DNA of 64,000 nucleotides from a bacterium (lineage in GTDB: Bacteria; Auribacterota; UBA6266): positions 905,539-969,538 of the forward strand of contig JALOBK010000001.1 in NCBI GenBank assembly GCA_023228325.1. Reading direction: 5' to 3'. Made by a program: the position numbers and the translations under genes. Every line of letters begins with the position of its first letter. Within the stretch, counting starts at the first letter, position 1. Below are positions 53,809 to 62,969 of this stretch, in pieces. The notes under the pieces are model-generated. The model saw nothing but the letters and a program-made list of their open reading frames with translations, searched no databases and was not told the DNA's origin.

Positions 53809-54441
53809 TTAACTTCTTTTCATCCTGCTGAACATAACCAGGCCCGCGATACCTATAGAAAGCAATGTAATGCTGCTTGCTTCGGGTATGACTTCGTCCC
53901 TGGCGAAATAAAGGTTATCCCAGTAGAGAACCTGTTCCCCCAGCGGGTCAGGATAGCCTCCCGATACACCAACTGCTACTGTAAGCACCGCCCGGACAGC
54001 TTCTTCAGGCGCTGTGCTGCTTGCGTTGAAGAGTGCCCAGCCGTCAGTTGGCTCCGAAAAGCTTCCGACAGACTCGATTTTTATCGGGCTTGTTCCGCCT
54101 TCCGCCATATAATATACGTATGCGTATGTATGATAGCCATGCCACAGCTCCGTTGGTATATTATAATAGCCCGATATGGAATATGTGGTGTTGGGGGTGG
54201 CATCCATTCCCTGCGAGAACCCCGTATAAAGAGTGTTGCTGGTCGCGCTGTATTTCATCATATTCTCTCCATAAGGGGTTTCGGGGTTGACGCCGCCGGC
54301 AGAAACCATCTCCCAGTTCCCCGAAGAAGATGTGCTCCATCCGCCTGCTGATTCAAAACTCGGGTTTACCAGAAGATTTGCGTGAGCTGAAAGAGGGATA
54401 AATAGAACAAGGACCAGGGTACTTATAATTGCTGTTTTCAT
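53809..54441 (-). CDS. PEP-CTERM sorting-domain protein with carbohydrate-binding-like fold (1)
   Basis: From the ATG at 54441, which has a GAGGAGG site, the product is 210 residues. It has a signal peptide (MKTAIISTLVLVLFIPLSAHA), a domain beginning NLLVNPSFESAGGWS like CBM4/9-type jelly-roll modules, and a C-terminal anchor with IPEAS, a hydrophobic stretch and RMKRS. PEP has become PEA but the anchor form is kept. Such proteins are exported and sorted by exosortase (gene not in this window), often to the outer surface with exopolysaccharide. The upstream in-frame TTG at 54459 lies within the ribosome-binding region and is unlikely. Confidence 0.75.
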   Translation of the reverse strand: MKTAIISTLVLVLFIPLSAHANLLVNPSFESAGGWSTSSSGNWEMVSAGGVNPETPYGENMMKYSATSNTLYTGFSQGMDATPNTTYSISGYYNIPTELWHGYHTYAYVYYMAEGGTSPIKIESVGSFSEPTDGWALFNASSTAPEEAVRAVLTVAVGVSGGYPDPLGEQVLYWDNLYFARDEVIPEASSITLLSIGIAGLVMFSRMKRS

Positions 54442-54638
54442 ATCCGTTCCTCCTCTCAAAGATGTCTTTTTTTGGCGTAGGGTATAAGGAACTTCTTATG
54501 AATTCCGCGCAATCTGTGACACGTTTCGATATACCTTACAAACATATCATATATTTGTGGGGTTGTCAAGTCAGGACGGGAGAAAAATCCGCGGTGAATT
54601 TATATACACAACTTGCTTTGTATCAATTGGTTATATGA

Positions 54639-55247
54639 TTATGCAGACAGATATTTTTTCGATAGAACCAGGGCTATCACAGCAACTCCGGACAGGGCAA
54701 AAATCCCCGGTTCAGGAACAGCGGAAACATCGTCAAAACAGACCATTCCCTCACCGTCCCCGACCATTACAAAATCTACAAAAGCGGTTCCCGCTGGCGC
54801 TGTATAGGAAATGGAATAAAGAGTCCATGTTTCCACTACTTCGCTGAACAGCTCGACTTTGTAATCATATATCGATTCATCTGATGCATTTTTAAAATTG
54901 ATTTCAAGATAGCCCGTCGGAGTTCCCCAGTCGGTTTTCATCCACGCGCTGAAGGTTATGCGTTCGTCAGGCACTACAGTTGTTGTTCTTTGCCACATCC
55001 ACGCGGCTGCCTCAGCTTGCCCTCCCAGGGACATATATTTACTTCCGCTGTGGGCCAGCTCCGCGTCCTTTTTCCAGTCCAGATACCATGTTCCCGCTCC
55101 GCTTTTTCCGGTCCAGCCATCGGGCAATCCATCTATGGCCCACGTTCCTTCTTCAAATCCCGGGTTCAACAGGAAATTTGCAAACACGTTTTGAGGGGAT
55201 ATAAGCAATAAAATAAAAAATAAAGAAAATATGAATTTTTTAATCAT
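54639..55247 (-). CDS. PEP-CTERM sorting-domain protein with carbohydrate-binding-like fold (2)
   Basis: The 202-residue protein has a signal peptide (FIFSLFFILLLISPQNVFA). A jelly-roll-like domain starts NFLLNPGFEEGTWAIDG and contains SGSKYMSLGG and TFSAWMKTDWG. A full C-terminal sorting signal follows: VPEPG, a hydrophobic helix, KKYLSA. It overlaps the upstream PEP-CTERM gene by 4 nt (ATGA), so the two are one operon. Surface attachment and sugar binding are inferred from the family. Confidence 0.8.
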   Translation of the reverse strand: MIKKFIFSLFFILLLISPQNVFANFLLNPGFEEGTWAIDGLPDGWTGKSGAGTWYLDWKKDAELAHSGSKYMSLGGQAEAAAWMWQRTTTVVPDERITFSAWMKTDWGTPTGYLEINFKNASDESIYDYKVELFSEVVETWTLYSISYTAPAGTAFVDFVMVGDGEGMVCFDDVSAVPEPGIFALSGVAVIALVLSKKYLSA

Positions 55248-55855
55248 ACGGTTTTTCCTTTGAATTTTTTGTAAGCGGGGATAATCAAGAGGCCCATTGC
55301 TCCCGGTTCGGGAACCGCGGAAAGGTTATCCCAGTAAACAGTGTTTAGTAAAGTTTCAGAAGTTGTGCCCCATATTATAGGCACGAACCTTACAGAAGCT
55401 GTATTTGCCGGCGTTGTGCCCGATAACTCATAAAATGTCCAGCCGTCGGTCAGCGCTGACATTTTAACGCCTTCAGTCGCCGAGATATAGGTTTCGCTGG
55501 CATTATAATATTCAACTTTTAAAAAAGTGGTATAATCGGCGGGAAGCTCAGCCTCTATCCGGTAATATCCCGTGAAGGTGTAATCCGTGTTCTCCGTCCA
55601 ATTGCAAATCTGGAAGGCGCCGTTGCCGTCGCCGCCTGTTCCCTGGGTATTTATCAGAAGCATATAACTTCCGTCCTGGGCAGAGGGATGGGCCCCGCCT
55701 TCCGCTACGCGGTAGGCTTCCCCGAACTGTGTCCAGTTTTCTCCGACATTCCCTCCGGCAGTTTCAAAGCTGTTGTTTAACAGAACATTGGCTGAGGAAA
55801 AAGCGCTATGGAAAAAAAATAAGCAAAACACAAAAAGAAGAGCGTATTTTTTCAT
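55244..55855 (-). CDS. PEP-CTERM-like protein with shortened anchor (3)
   Basis: The 203-residue protein has a signal peptide (YALLFVFCLFFFHSAFSSA), a NVLLNNSFETAGGNVGENW jelly-roll-like domain and a VPEPG motif near the end. Only about eight hydrophobic residues (AMGLLIIP) follow before AYKKFKGKTV, so the usual transmembrane helix of about 18-20 residues is cut short. It may be a decaying or altered sorting signal. The gene overlaps the next one by 4 nt. Confidence 0.75.
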   Translation of the reverse strand: MKKYALLFVFCLFFFHSAFSSANVLLNNSFETAGGNVGENWTQFGEAYRVAEGGAHPSAQDGSYMLLINTQGTGGDGNGAFQICNWTENTDYTFTGYYRIEAELPADYTTFLKVEYYNASETYISATEGVKMSALTDGWTFYELSGTTPANTASVRFVPIIWGTTSETLLNTVYWDNLSAVPEPGAMGLLIIPAYKKFKGKTV

Positions 55856-55930
55856 ATTATGCCCCGTTATCCTGTTTGAATTAACAACTCGAGTGATTAT
55901 AAAGGAATATCCGTGAAAAGGGAAGAAAAA

Positions 55931-56785
55931 TTATTGTTTAAATTTGCGGCCGAAGAAAAGAAGCGCGGGAATACCTAAGGCGAATAACGCGTTTACGCCG
56001 GGTTCCGGCACTGCGAAAAAATTTGCGCCGAAGATATTGTCGCTTTCAGATACCGAAAATGGAGAATACCCCGAGCCGGAAGTGCCAAGAATGGCGACTC
56101 CGAATGTATCCGAATCAGTCATATCCCAGTTTGTTTCGTCTATAGTAAAGGTTGCGTCCCCGCGTTCATAATCATCTGTAATTGTCTCCCATCTGCCGTC
56201 ATTATCGTACTGCGCGAAAACAGTGTGCGAATTCGCGTCGTAAAGCAGGCGTATGGTCGCGGAAGAAAGATATGATTGTTCAATGAACACCTCTTCAGGC
56301 ATGCCGTCGGTAAATGTTTCGAAGCTGAAATCATAATTGAAACCTTCCCCCATCCATACGGCTACGATGTCGAGAGTGGCCCAGTCGCCGCCGATTTCTA
56401 TGCCCTGATAGGGGTCTGAGTTGTTTTCAAGTGCGAGCCCGAAGGATATTTCATCTCCGTAATTAAGTTCGGTAAGTGTTGAGCAAAGGACAGAAACATC
56501 AAGCTGCACCGTCCAGCCGTCGCTGTAACTGCCTTCATTATAACTCCATTCATGATAAGCGTATCCGTCATAAGTTGCGGAGGATGTGGAATAATACATC
56601 CCGTCATCCTGGGAAAGAACCCCGTTGTTCCTTGAATAAAGTTCGTGCCACTTGTTTGTGTCGTAATTTGTGCCCGCGAAATCATCCGAGCCGAAAAAGT
56701 TCGAGCCTTCGCCGGAAGTGATGTTTCCGGAAGTAAGAAACATGGATAGCGTTAAAGCCACATTAAATTTTAAAAGTTTATTCAT
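55931..56785 (-). CDS. PEP-CTERM sorting-domain protein (4)
   Basis: The 284-residue protein has a signal peptide (FNVALTLSMFLTSGNITSG), a LamG/concanavalin-like beta domain (DDFAGTNYDTNKWHELYS at the start, YDANSHTVFAQYDNDGRW in the middle) and a standard C-terminal VPEPG, hydrophobic helix and RKFKQ. It differs from the other three in its main domain. It lies 75 nt upstream of the next PEP-CTERM gene on the same strand. Confidence 0.75.
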   Translation of the reverse strand: MNKLLKFNVALTLSMFLTSGNITSGEGSNFFGSDDFAGTNYDTNKWHELYSRNNGVLSQDDGMYYSTSSATYDGYAYHEWSYNEGSYSDGWTVQLDVSVLCSTLTELNYGDEISFGLALENNSDPYQGIEIGGDWATLDIVAVWMGEGFNYDFSFETFTDGMPEEVFIEQSYLSSATIRLLYDANSHTVFAQYDNDGRWETITDDYERGDATFTIDETNWDMTDSDTFGVAILGTSGSGYSPFSVSESDNIFGANFFAVPEPGVNALFALGIPALLFFGRKFKQ

Positions 56786-56905
56786 AATTTAAGATCCGAA
56801 ACAAAAACAAGCGGAGATTCATTGAAACACAAGAAGAGGCCTTTGTCAAGGGGGTCGCCGGATTTATCCTCCCGGCGCGGGTTGCTCCGGCATCTGGGAA
56901 TTGTA

Positions 56906-56934
56906 TTGACAAATAGTGACGATAAAAATAAAAT
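56906..56934 (+). promoter_or_regulatory. Candidate eno promoter
   Basis: TTGACA (56906-56911), a 17-nt spacer and TAAAAT (56929-56934) form a good sigma70 promoter. It would give a 5' leader of about 200 nt containing the inverted repeat at 56993-57094. Confidence 0.5.
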
Positions 56935-56992
56935 TAACAAATCGTAAAAGCTATATTTAGATATTTTATAATAATAAAAACAGAAAAATTAC

Positions 56993-57094
56993 AACCACAG
57001 ATTACTCAGATACACACAGATAGAGAAACAGGAAGCTTGTAAATTATCAAGATTTTTTATATTAAAATGGTATTTATCTGTGCTATCTGTGGTT
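56993..57094. repeat. Inverted repeat with AACCACAGAT/ATCTGTGGTT ends before eno
   Basis: AACCACAGAT (56993-57002) pairs with ATCTGTGGTT (57085-57094). Inner CACAGATA (57015-57022) pairs with TATCTGTG (57075-57082). A related half-site is at 35717-35726. The form suggests a small non-autonomous mobile element or RNA hairpin. Apart from this and the promoter at 56906, the gap 56786-57144 holds nothing I can support. Confidence 0.55.
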
Positions 57095-57144
57095 AAAAAG
57101 GAATTAATAATTAAAATTATTGAACTATTAAAACGGAGGATGAT

Positions 57145-58434
57145 GTGACGACAATATTAAGTGTTAAAGGACGGGAAATTCTGGATTCGAGAGGTAACCC
57201 GACGGTTGAAGTCGATGTAACTCTCGAAGGAGGGTTTTTAGGCCGCGCGGCTGTTCCTTCGGGCGCTTCGACGGGAGAACACGAAGCGGTGGAGCTGAGG
57301 GACGGGGATAAAAAAAGATATTCCGGCAAAGGGGTGTCAAAAGCCGTAAAAAATGTTAATGAAATAATCGCTCCCGCCGTTGTCGGGATGGATGCGACCG
57401 ATCAGGTTTCCCTGGACAGAAGGCTCCTGGAACTTGACGGCACGGAAAACAAAGCCAAACTCGGCGCCAATGCCGTGCTTGGCGTTTCCATGGCCGGCCT
57501 TAAGGCTGCCGCGGCGATTTCAGGACTTCCTCTTTACCAATATATAGGCGGGGTCGGAGCGAAAACGCTTCCTGTCCCGATGATGAATATTCTTAACGGA
57601 GGCGCGCATTCGGACGCGCCTGTAGATCTTCAGGAATTTATGATTATGCCTAAAGGCGCCTGTTGTTTCAGGGAAGCCCTGCGGATGGGAGCCGAAGTCT
57701 TTCATGTGCTGAAAAGTGTTTTGAAGAAAAAAGGATATTCAACCGCGGTCGGCGATGAAGGAGGCTTTGCCCCTTCCCTGAAAAGCAACGAAGAAGCGGT
57801 TGAAGTTATACTGGAAGCGGTTGACGGGGCAGGATATAAAATAGGCAAAGATATTTTTATCGCGCTTGACCCCGCGGCGTCCGAATTGTGGAACCATGCG
57901 GCCGAAGAAGGTAAAAAAGGTTATAAATTCTGGAAATCAACGGGGAAAATAATTTCCTCCGAAGAAATGGTTGATTTCTGGGTCAGGCTTGTAAAGAAAT
58001 ATCCCATGATAATATCTCTTGAAGACGGCATGGCGGAGGATGACTGGGCAGGCTGGAAGCTTTTGACGGAACAGCTCGGCAGCGAGAAACAGCTTGTGGG
58101 AGATGACCTGTTTGTGACAAATACAAAGAGGCTTCAGGAAGGAATAGAAAAAAATATCGCTAATTCAATACTGATAAAAGTTAACCAGATAGGCACCATT
58201 TCCGAAACTCTCGACGCTATAGAAATGGCTAAAAGAGCGGGTTATACGGCTGTCGTAAGCCATCGTTCCGGCGAAACGGAAGACTCCACGATAGCTGATA
58301 TCGCTGTCGGGACGAACTGCGGGCAGATAAAAACAGGGTCGGCATGCAGGACAGACAGGATATGCAAGTACAACCAGCTGCTCAGAATCGAGGAACAGCT
58401 TGGAGAAGCGGCCTGTTACGGGGGAACGATATGA
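57145..58434 (+). CDS. eno: Enolase
   Basis: The 429-residue glycolytic enzyme converts 2-phosphoglycerate to phosphoenolpyruvate. Landmarks are GREILDSRGNPTVEVDV, GAVPSGASTGEHEA-like AAVPSGASTGEHEAVELRD, the GDEGGFAPSL loop, ISLEDGMAEDDW with metal ligand Glu, and the C-terminal HRSGETEDSTIAD with KTGSACRTDR. It starts with GTG after a GGAGG site. The FtsB-like gene overlaps its stop by 4 nt (ATGA). Confidence 0.96.
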   Translation: MTTILSVKGREILDSRGNPTVEVDVTLEGGFLGRAAVPSGASTGEHEAVELRDGDKKRYSGKGVSKAVKNVNEIIAPAVVGMDATDQVSLDRRLLELDGTENKAKLGANAVLGVSMAGLKAAAAISGLPLYQYIGGVGAKTLPVPMMNILNGGAHSDAPVDLQEFMIMPKGACCFREALRMGAEVFHVLKSVLKKKGYSTAVGDEGGFAPSLKSNEEAVEVILEAVDGAGYKIGKDIFIALDPAASELWNHAAEEGKKGYKFWKSTGKIISSEEMVDFWVRLVKKYPMIISLEDGMAEDDWAGWKLLTEQLGSEKQLVGDDLFVTNTKRLQEGIEKNIANSILIKVNQIGTISETLDAIEMAKRAGYTAVVSHRSGETEDSTIADIAVGTNCGQIKTGSACRTDRICKYNQLLRIEEQLGEAACYGGTI

Positions 58435-58727
58435 GGAGGCAGGATTTACTTCTTCGCCTCAGAAGTATATTGATTTCAACTGTATTTATTGTTATTGTAT
58501 TGTTAGCGGCCGCGCTTTTAGTGCCGAAATGGATAGGAAGAAGTTCTTTAATAAAGCAGGAAAAAGAGTTAAAAGAGACGGTGGCATCTCTTGAGGAGAA
58601 AAACCTTAAGTTAAAGCAGGAGAAAGACGGCCTTGAAAACGACCCTGTTTATCTGGAGAAGATCGCAAGAGATGAACTCGGACTCAGGCGGGCAGACGAA
58701 ATAATCTATAAATTCGAAGGTGATTAA
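58431..58727 (+). CDS. FtsB/DivIC-like septum formation protein
   Basis: From the ATG at 58431 the product is 98 residues; a longer open frame runs back into eno and should be ignored. A short cytoplasmic part and one transmembrane helix (LISTVFIVIVLLAAALLVP) precede a coiled coil (KEKNLKLKQEKDGLENDPVY region) and a YLEKIARDELGLRRADE end, the FtsB/DivIC pattern. It helps assemble the divisome. The eno-ftsB pairing is common in bacteria. Confidence 0.85.
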   Translation: MRRQDLLLRLRSILISTVFIVIVLLAAALLVPKWIGRSSLIKQEKELKETVASLEEKNLKLKQEKDGLENDPVYLEKIARDELGLRRADEIIYKFEGD

Positions 58728-58742
58728 TTTCAGCGGGCTCTT

Positions 58743-60131
58743 ATGAAAAGCAAAAAAAATTTTAGGATCGGGGAATCTCTGAGCGGTTATCTTTTTATCC
58801 TGCCGAATTTTCTCGGTTTCTTTTGTTTTACTTTTTTCCCTGTGCTGTTTTCTTTTTATCTGGGTTTTGTCGACTGGGATATAATAAAACCCATGAAGTT
58901 TGTTATGTTCAAGAATTTTAACAAACTGATGTTTTTCCATATCAGGGAAATTGCCGAAAGCGGACTGCGGTTTCCCTGGACGCTTGAAATGGATGTGATT
59001 TTTTGCTGTATGATGTTCATCGCATCCGCGCTGCTTGTCCTGAGATTTTTCCTCCAACAGATGCAGCACTGCCGCCAGGCGACCGGCAAATATTTTTTCA
59101 GAGGAACTTTTAATTTGCTCCCCGCGATATTGATCCTGGTTTCCGCCGGCCTTTTTGTCAAATGGATGTCAATTCTGGAGATGCTTCCGGGAAGCGCTTA
59201 CAACAGCTATTTTATCAGGGAAAACCTGATTTTGAACGCCGGAACTTTCCTGGGGTTTTCGCTTTTGCTTCTTTTTATAGCGATGCTTTTTTCTTTTCTC
59301 GGCGCATATTTCCGCGCCTATGATTTCAGGTTTGAAAAGTCTTCCGATGTTTTCCTGGCCTTTCTTCCGGGGATTGTAATACTTTTAAATATTTTTCCCG
59401 TCTGGGGGTTCTCAAACGACATATGGGGAGCCAATGACCCTTATTTCTGGCAGTTTTTGGGCAATACATTATTTATGATGCTGGCTATCCCCATAGGGAT
59501 GTTCGCTTCGCTGGGGCTTGCCCTTTTAATGAACAAGAAACTGAAAGGGATAGTGTTTTTCAGGGCTGTTTATTTTCTGCCTTCCATCTGCGCCGGCGTA
59601 GCGTTATATGTTTTGTGGAGATGGATATATAACACCGACCTCGGCCTGCTGAATACGATGTTAGGTTACATCGGCATACCCAAGGTGGAATGGCTGACGA
59701 GCACGGCGTGGTCAAAACCGTCTTTGATGTTGATGAGCATATGGACCGGGGTGGGCGGATATAACATGATACTTTACCTTGCGGGCTTGCAGGGAATTCC
59801 GCTTGACCTGTACGAAGCCGCGGATATAGACGGAGCCAGCGGCTGGCAGAAATTCTGGTCGGTGACCTGGCCGATGCTTTCGCCTACGACTTTCTTCATT
59901 TTTGTGATGAGCGTCATAGGAGGTTTTCAGGGCGGGTTTGACGCCGCTTATATCATGACCGGCGGCGGGCCTGCCGGTTCGACAACAACATTGAGTTACT
60001 ATATTTATAATAACGCGTACGCATGGTTTAAAATGGGGTATGCGGCGTCAATCGCATGGGTGCTTTTCGCGCTTGTTTTTGTTGTTACCCTGTTTAACTG
60101 GAAGTTCGGGGGAAAGGTGGTTCATTACTGA
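58743..60131 (+). CDS. Sugar ABC transporter permease (MalF-type)
   Basis: The 462-residue permease has about eight to nine hydrophobic helices and the inner EAA loop EAADIDGASGWQKFWSVTWP (about residues 357-376) that contacts the ATPase. It is longer than typical 290-residue permeases because of extra N-terminal helices with intervening loops (about 95-210), like MalF. Its stop overlaps the next permease start by one base (TGATG). No binding protein or ATPase gene is nearby. Substrate unknown, probably a sugar or oligosaccharide. Confidence 0.88.
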   Translation: MKSKKNFRIGESLSGYLFILPNFLGFFCFTFFPVLFSFYLGFVDWDIIKPMKFVMFKNFNKLMFFHIREIAESGLRFPWTLEMDVIFCCMMFIASALLVLRFFLQQMQHCRQATGKYFFRGTFNLLPAILILVSAGLFVKWMSILEMLPGSAYNSYFIRENLILNAGTFLGFSLLLLFIAMLFSFLGAYFRAYDFRFEKSSDVFLAFLPGIVILLNIFPVWGFSNDIWGANDPYFWQFLGNTLFMMLAIPIGMFASLGLALLMNKKLKGIVFFRAVYFLPSICAGVALYVLWRWIYNTDLGLLNTMLGYIGIPKVEWLTSTAWSKPSLMLMSIWTGVGGYNMILYLAGLQGIPLDLYEAADIDGASGWQKFWSVTWPMLSPTTFFIFVMSVIGGFQGGFDAAYIMTGGGPAGSTTTLSYYIYNNAYAWFKMGYAASIAWVLFALVFVVTLFNWKFGGKVVHY

Positions 60132-61609
60132 TGGTCAAGCAAAAAACAAAAACCAGATTTGTGAGCTCTCTTAAGGAACTGGGACTTCTGAAAAAAGTTT
60201 TTTACTATGCCATGCTTTCTTTTATAGGTATTACCATGCTGCTTCCCTTCTTCTGGATGGTTTCGACATCATTGAAGGATGAAGGAGAAGTTTTTTCATT
60301 CCCGCCGACATGGATCCCTTCCGAAACAAACTATTTTACATCCTATGATAAAGCCCTGGTTGGCTCGGTTATCGAATATAGGGAAGAAAAAAACCTTACC
60401 GCCGGCATTGAAGACATCCGGGCTCTTGCGGCGGAAGCCCCTGATTCGGCGCAAACGGGCCTTAATATAAAAATTATCAAGAGAACATCAGAGGTAAAAA
60501 TACTCAGCGGAGAATATGAAGGCAGGAAAGTCGATATTGACAGTTCTCTCGTTTCAAATTATGTGCCTAACTGGCTCACTCCGTGGAAAAAGGAGCCTGC
60601 GGTTCCGGTCGGCGAAATAATGAAGAGCATGGGGTTTATAGAAAGAGGAGACAGGATTCCCGTCGGGCTCAGGGTTAAAGTCCCCTGTGAAATCCTGAGC
60701 GTTAAGCTTTTTGTGAAAATTGCCGATGAAAAGAACCCCCTGCTGGATGAAAAATGCTGGATCCCCGCCGATAAACTTAAAAAAGAATGGAAGCCGGCTC
60801 TCAAGTGGGATAATTATCCGAAAGCGTGGGATGCCCTGCCGTTCGGCAGAGCATATATAAACAGCATCATAGTCGCCTTGCTGGTCACATTCGGACAGGC
60901 ATTCACAAGTTCTATGGCGGCGTACGCTTTCGCGAGGCTTCATTTCCCGGGCAGGGATAAGATATTTTTGCTTTATCTTGCCACTATGATGATTCCGGGA
61001 GCGGTCACTATGATACCTGTTTTTATCATTATGAAGCTTGCTCCCGATATGCTGAATCTGGTGAGCGCCAAGATAGGGACTTTTTTCTACCAGCTTTTCG
61101 GAGGGTCGCCCGATGTTCAGATTCTAACCGAATTCTGGGACAGCAAATTTGAGATATTGGGACATTATATAGGACGACCCATAGGGCTTGATTCCTACTT
61201 TGCGCTGATAGTCCCGGGACTTTGCAGCGCTTACGGCACATTTATGCTCCGGCAGTTTTTTATGAGCATACCGGTTGACCTTGAAGATGCGGCAAAAATC
61301 GACGGCTGCAGCCTCTTTGGCATATATATAAGGATAATACTGCCTCTTTCAAAACCCGCTCTTGCCACACTTGTAACATTTACGTTTATGGCTGTGTGGC
61401 GTGATTTCATGTGGCCGTTGATAGTCTGTTCCAGCGACCAGATGAAGACACTTCCGGTTCTGCTTGCCTCGTTCCAGGGGGTTTATAATACCCAGTACAC
61501 TCTTCTGATGGCCGCATCCCTGATCGTCCTGATGCCGGTGATACTCGTATTCCTTTTCAACCAGAGATTTTTTATCGAGGGAATTCAGCTTGGAGCTATT
61601 AAAGGCTGA
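60131..61609 (+). CDS. Sugar ABC transporter permease (MalG-type) with large loop insertion
   Basis: The 492-residue partner permease has six core helices and an EAA loop EDAAKIDGCSLFGIYIRIIL (about 385). Between PPTWIPSETNY (about 58-68) and NYPKAWDALPFGRAYINS (about 228-245), where ordinary MalG proteins have a short loop, about 155 extra residues form a soluble extracytoplasmic domain with beta-rich GEYEGRKVDIDSS. The insert may help capture substrate without a separate binding protein. It overlaps the DUF624-like gene by one base. Confidence 0.88.
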   Translation: MVKQKTKTRFVSSLKELGLLKKVFYYAMLSFIGITMLLPFFWMVSTSLKDEGEVFSFPPTWIPSETNYFTSYDKALVGSVIEYREEKNLTAGIEDIRALAAEAPDSAQTGLNIKIIKRTSEVKILSGEYEGRKVDIDSSLVSNYVPNWLTPWKKEPAVPVGEIMKSMGFIERGDRIPVGLRVKVPCEILSVKLFVKIADEKNPLLDEKCWIPADKLKKEWKPALKWDNYPKAWDALPFGRAYINSIIVALLVTFGQAFTSSMAAYAFARLHFPGRDKIFLLYLATMMIPGAVTMIPVFIIMKLAPDMLNLVSAKIGTFFYQLFGGSPDVQILTEFWDSKFEILGHYIGRPIGLDSYFALIVPGLCSAYGTFMLRQFFMSIPVDLEDAAKIDGCSLFGIYIRIILPLSKPALATLVTFTFMAVWRDFMWPLIVCSSDQMKTLPVLLASFQGVYNTQYTLLMAASLIVLMPVILVFLFNQRFFIEGIQLGAIKG

Positions 61610-62304
61610 TGTCAGACAAAAAAAAAGAGTCATCTTTACTTATCCGGTTAAGTTTTTTTGATGTGTGTTCAAAAGGGTTCTGGCTTTTCTTCGACAACCT
61701 GGGTTTATTTCTTGCCTTAAGCCTGATGTGGTTTATCCTTTCCTTATTTATTATTCCGATGCCCGCGGCCACCGCGGCTCTTATTTATATGTCTGACCGG
61801 ATAAGTTTCGGGGAAAGCGTCGGTGTAAAAGATTTTTTCAGGGCGTTTAAAAAGTATTTCCTGGCTTCCACCCTCGGGTTTCTGGCGCTGGCGTTTATCA
61901 GTTTCCTGTCGCTTATCGGTTTTCTGTTTTATGGTTTCCAGTTCGGGATATTAGGCAAAATAATAGCCGCTTTTATGGGATGCATCTTTATAATCAATAT
62001 GATTGCGTCATTATATATTTTCCCTCTGTGCTTCAGGATAAAAAACCCTGCCGCCGTTATTAAAGGGGCGGTGACGCTGGGGATATGCCATCCGGCGTTT
62101 TCCGTTATGCTGTTGGTTTTTCTGATACTGCTTTTTCTTGCGGGAGTTGCGACCGGCGGCGGAATTGTCCTTGTGACGCCGGGCCTCAGCGCGGCGGTAA
62201 TAAGCAGCGCGATCAGGGAGCTTTCTTATAAGTACGGGTTTTCGGAAATTCCCCGGAAACAGGAAAGGACTTTGAAGGAAACTTTTTTCCCGTGGAAGGA
62301 GTGA
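61609..62304 (+). CDS. DUF624/YesL-like membrane protein
   Basis: The 231-residue protein has five hydrophobic helices and FFDNLGLFLALSLMWFIL near the start, like DUF624 (YesL) proteins encoded beside sugar ABC permeases. PMPAATAALIYM and KYFLASTLGFLALA also fit. Its start overlaps the MalG-like stop, supporting a shared operon. The function is not known; the family assignment is by pattern and context. Confidence 0.7.
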   Translation: MSDKKKESSLLIRLSFFDVCSKGFWLFFDNLGLFLALSLMWFILSLFIIPMPAATAALIYMSDRISFGESVGVKDFFRAFKKYFLASTLGFLALAFISFLSLIGFLFYGFQFGILGKIIAAFMGCIFIINMIASLYIFPLCFRIKNPAAVIKGAVTLGICHPAFSVMLLVFLILLFLAGVATGGGIVLVTPGLSAAVISSAIRELSYKYGFSEIPRKQERTLKETFFPWKE

Positions 62305-62308
62305 AACT

Positions 62309-62779
62309 TTGAAAAGCCCATTTGTTGACAGCCTGAAAAATATATTCGCCAAGCCTGAAGAAAACAGGCCCGCAGAAAGCGCGGAAGACAGGATAAGGCT
62401 TGCGTCCTGCGTTCTTTTTATCGAGGCCGCTGCTACTGACGGACATATAGACAAAGCGGAAGAAAATGTTATTTCGGATATATTGCGGAAAGATTTCGGG
62501 CTCGGCGGAAAAGAGATAACAGGCCTTCTGGAAAAAGCGTATCAAAAAAGAAAAGACAGCGTTGATTTGTATGAGTTCACGAAAGTAATTGACAGGAATT
62601 TTTCTTATGACGAAAAACTGAAAGTCCTGAAAAATTTCTGGAAAATAATATTCGCCGACAGGCGCCTTGATAAATATGAAGACCAGCTCATCCACAAAAT
62701 CGCCGGCCTCCTGAAAGTCTCGCACAGGGACTTGATTGACGTTAAGATGCAGGTAAAAGAGGGATCCGGCAGGGAGTAG
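62309..62779 (+). CDS. TerB-like helical protein
   Basis: The 156-residue protein resembles TerB/DjlA-N domains: LFIEAAATDGHIDKAEENVI with the acidic metal-site pattern, and a second half ADRRLDKYEDQLIHKIAGLL repeating it. It starts at TTG after an AAGGAG site, 4 nt after the DUF624-like gene. TerB domains occur in stress and envelope-linked proteins; the role here is unknown. Confidence 0.75.
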   Translation: MKSPFVDSLKNIFAKPEENRPAESAEDRIRLASCVLFIEAAATDGHIDKAEENVISDILRKDFGLGGKEITGLLEKAYQKRKDSVDLYEFTKVIDRNFSYDEKLKVLKNFWKIIFADRRLDKYEDQLIHKIAGLLKVSHRDLIDVKMQVKEGSGRE

Positions 62780-62969
62780 CTTTTTCGGGGACGTTTGAAA
62801 ATCCCGCCGAGTTTTTCTACACTTGACTTTTTTGTTCGCTCGCCCTTCGGGCACCGTGGCCGCTCACAAAAAAGACACCCCTTAAAACCTACTCCCTGCC
62901 TGATCTGAGATGAGCAAAAAGAGGGAGGGGATAAGGAAGTGTTTCGAATGGATTCGGGAACTGAATGTT

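Noticed and set aside
58344..58430. Upstream extension of the FtsB-like gene into eno
   Set aside because: The ATG at 58431 overlapping the eno stop gives the expected FtsB N-terminus; the extension is only eno in another frame.
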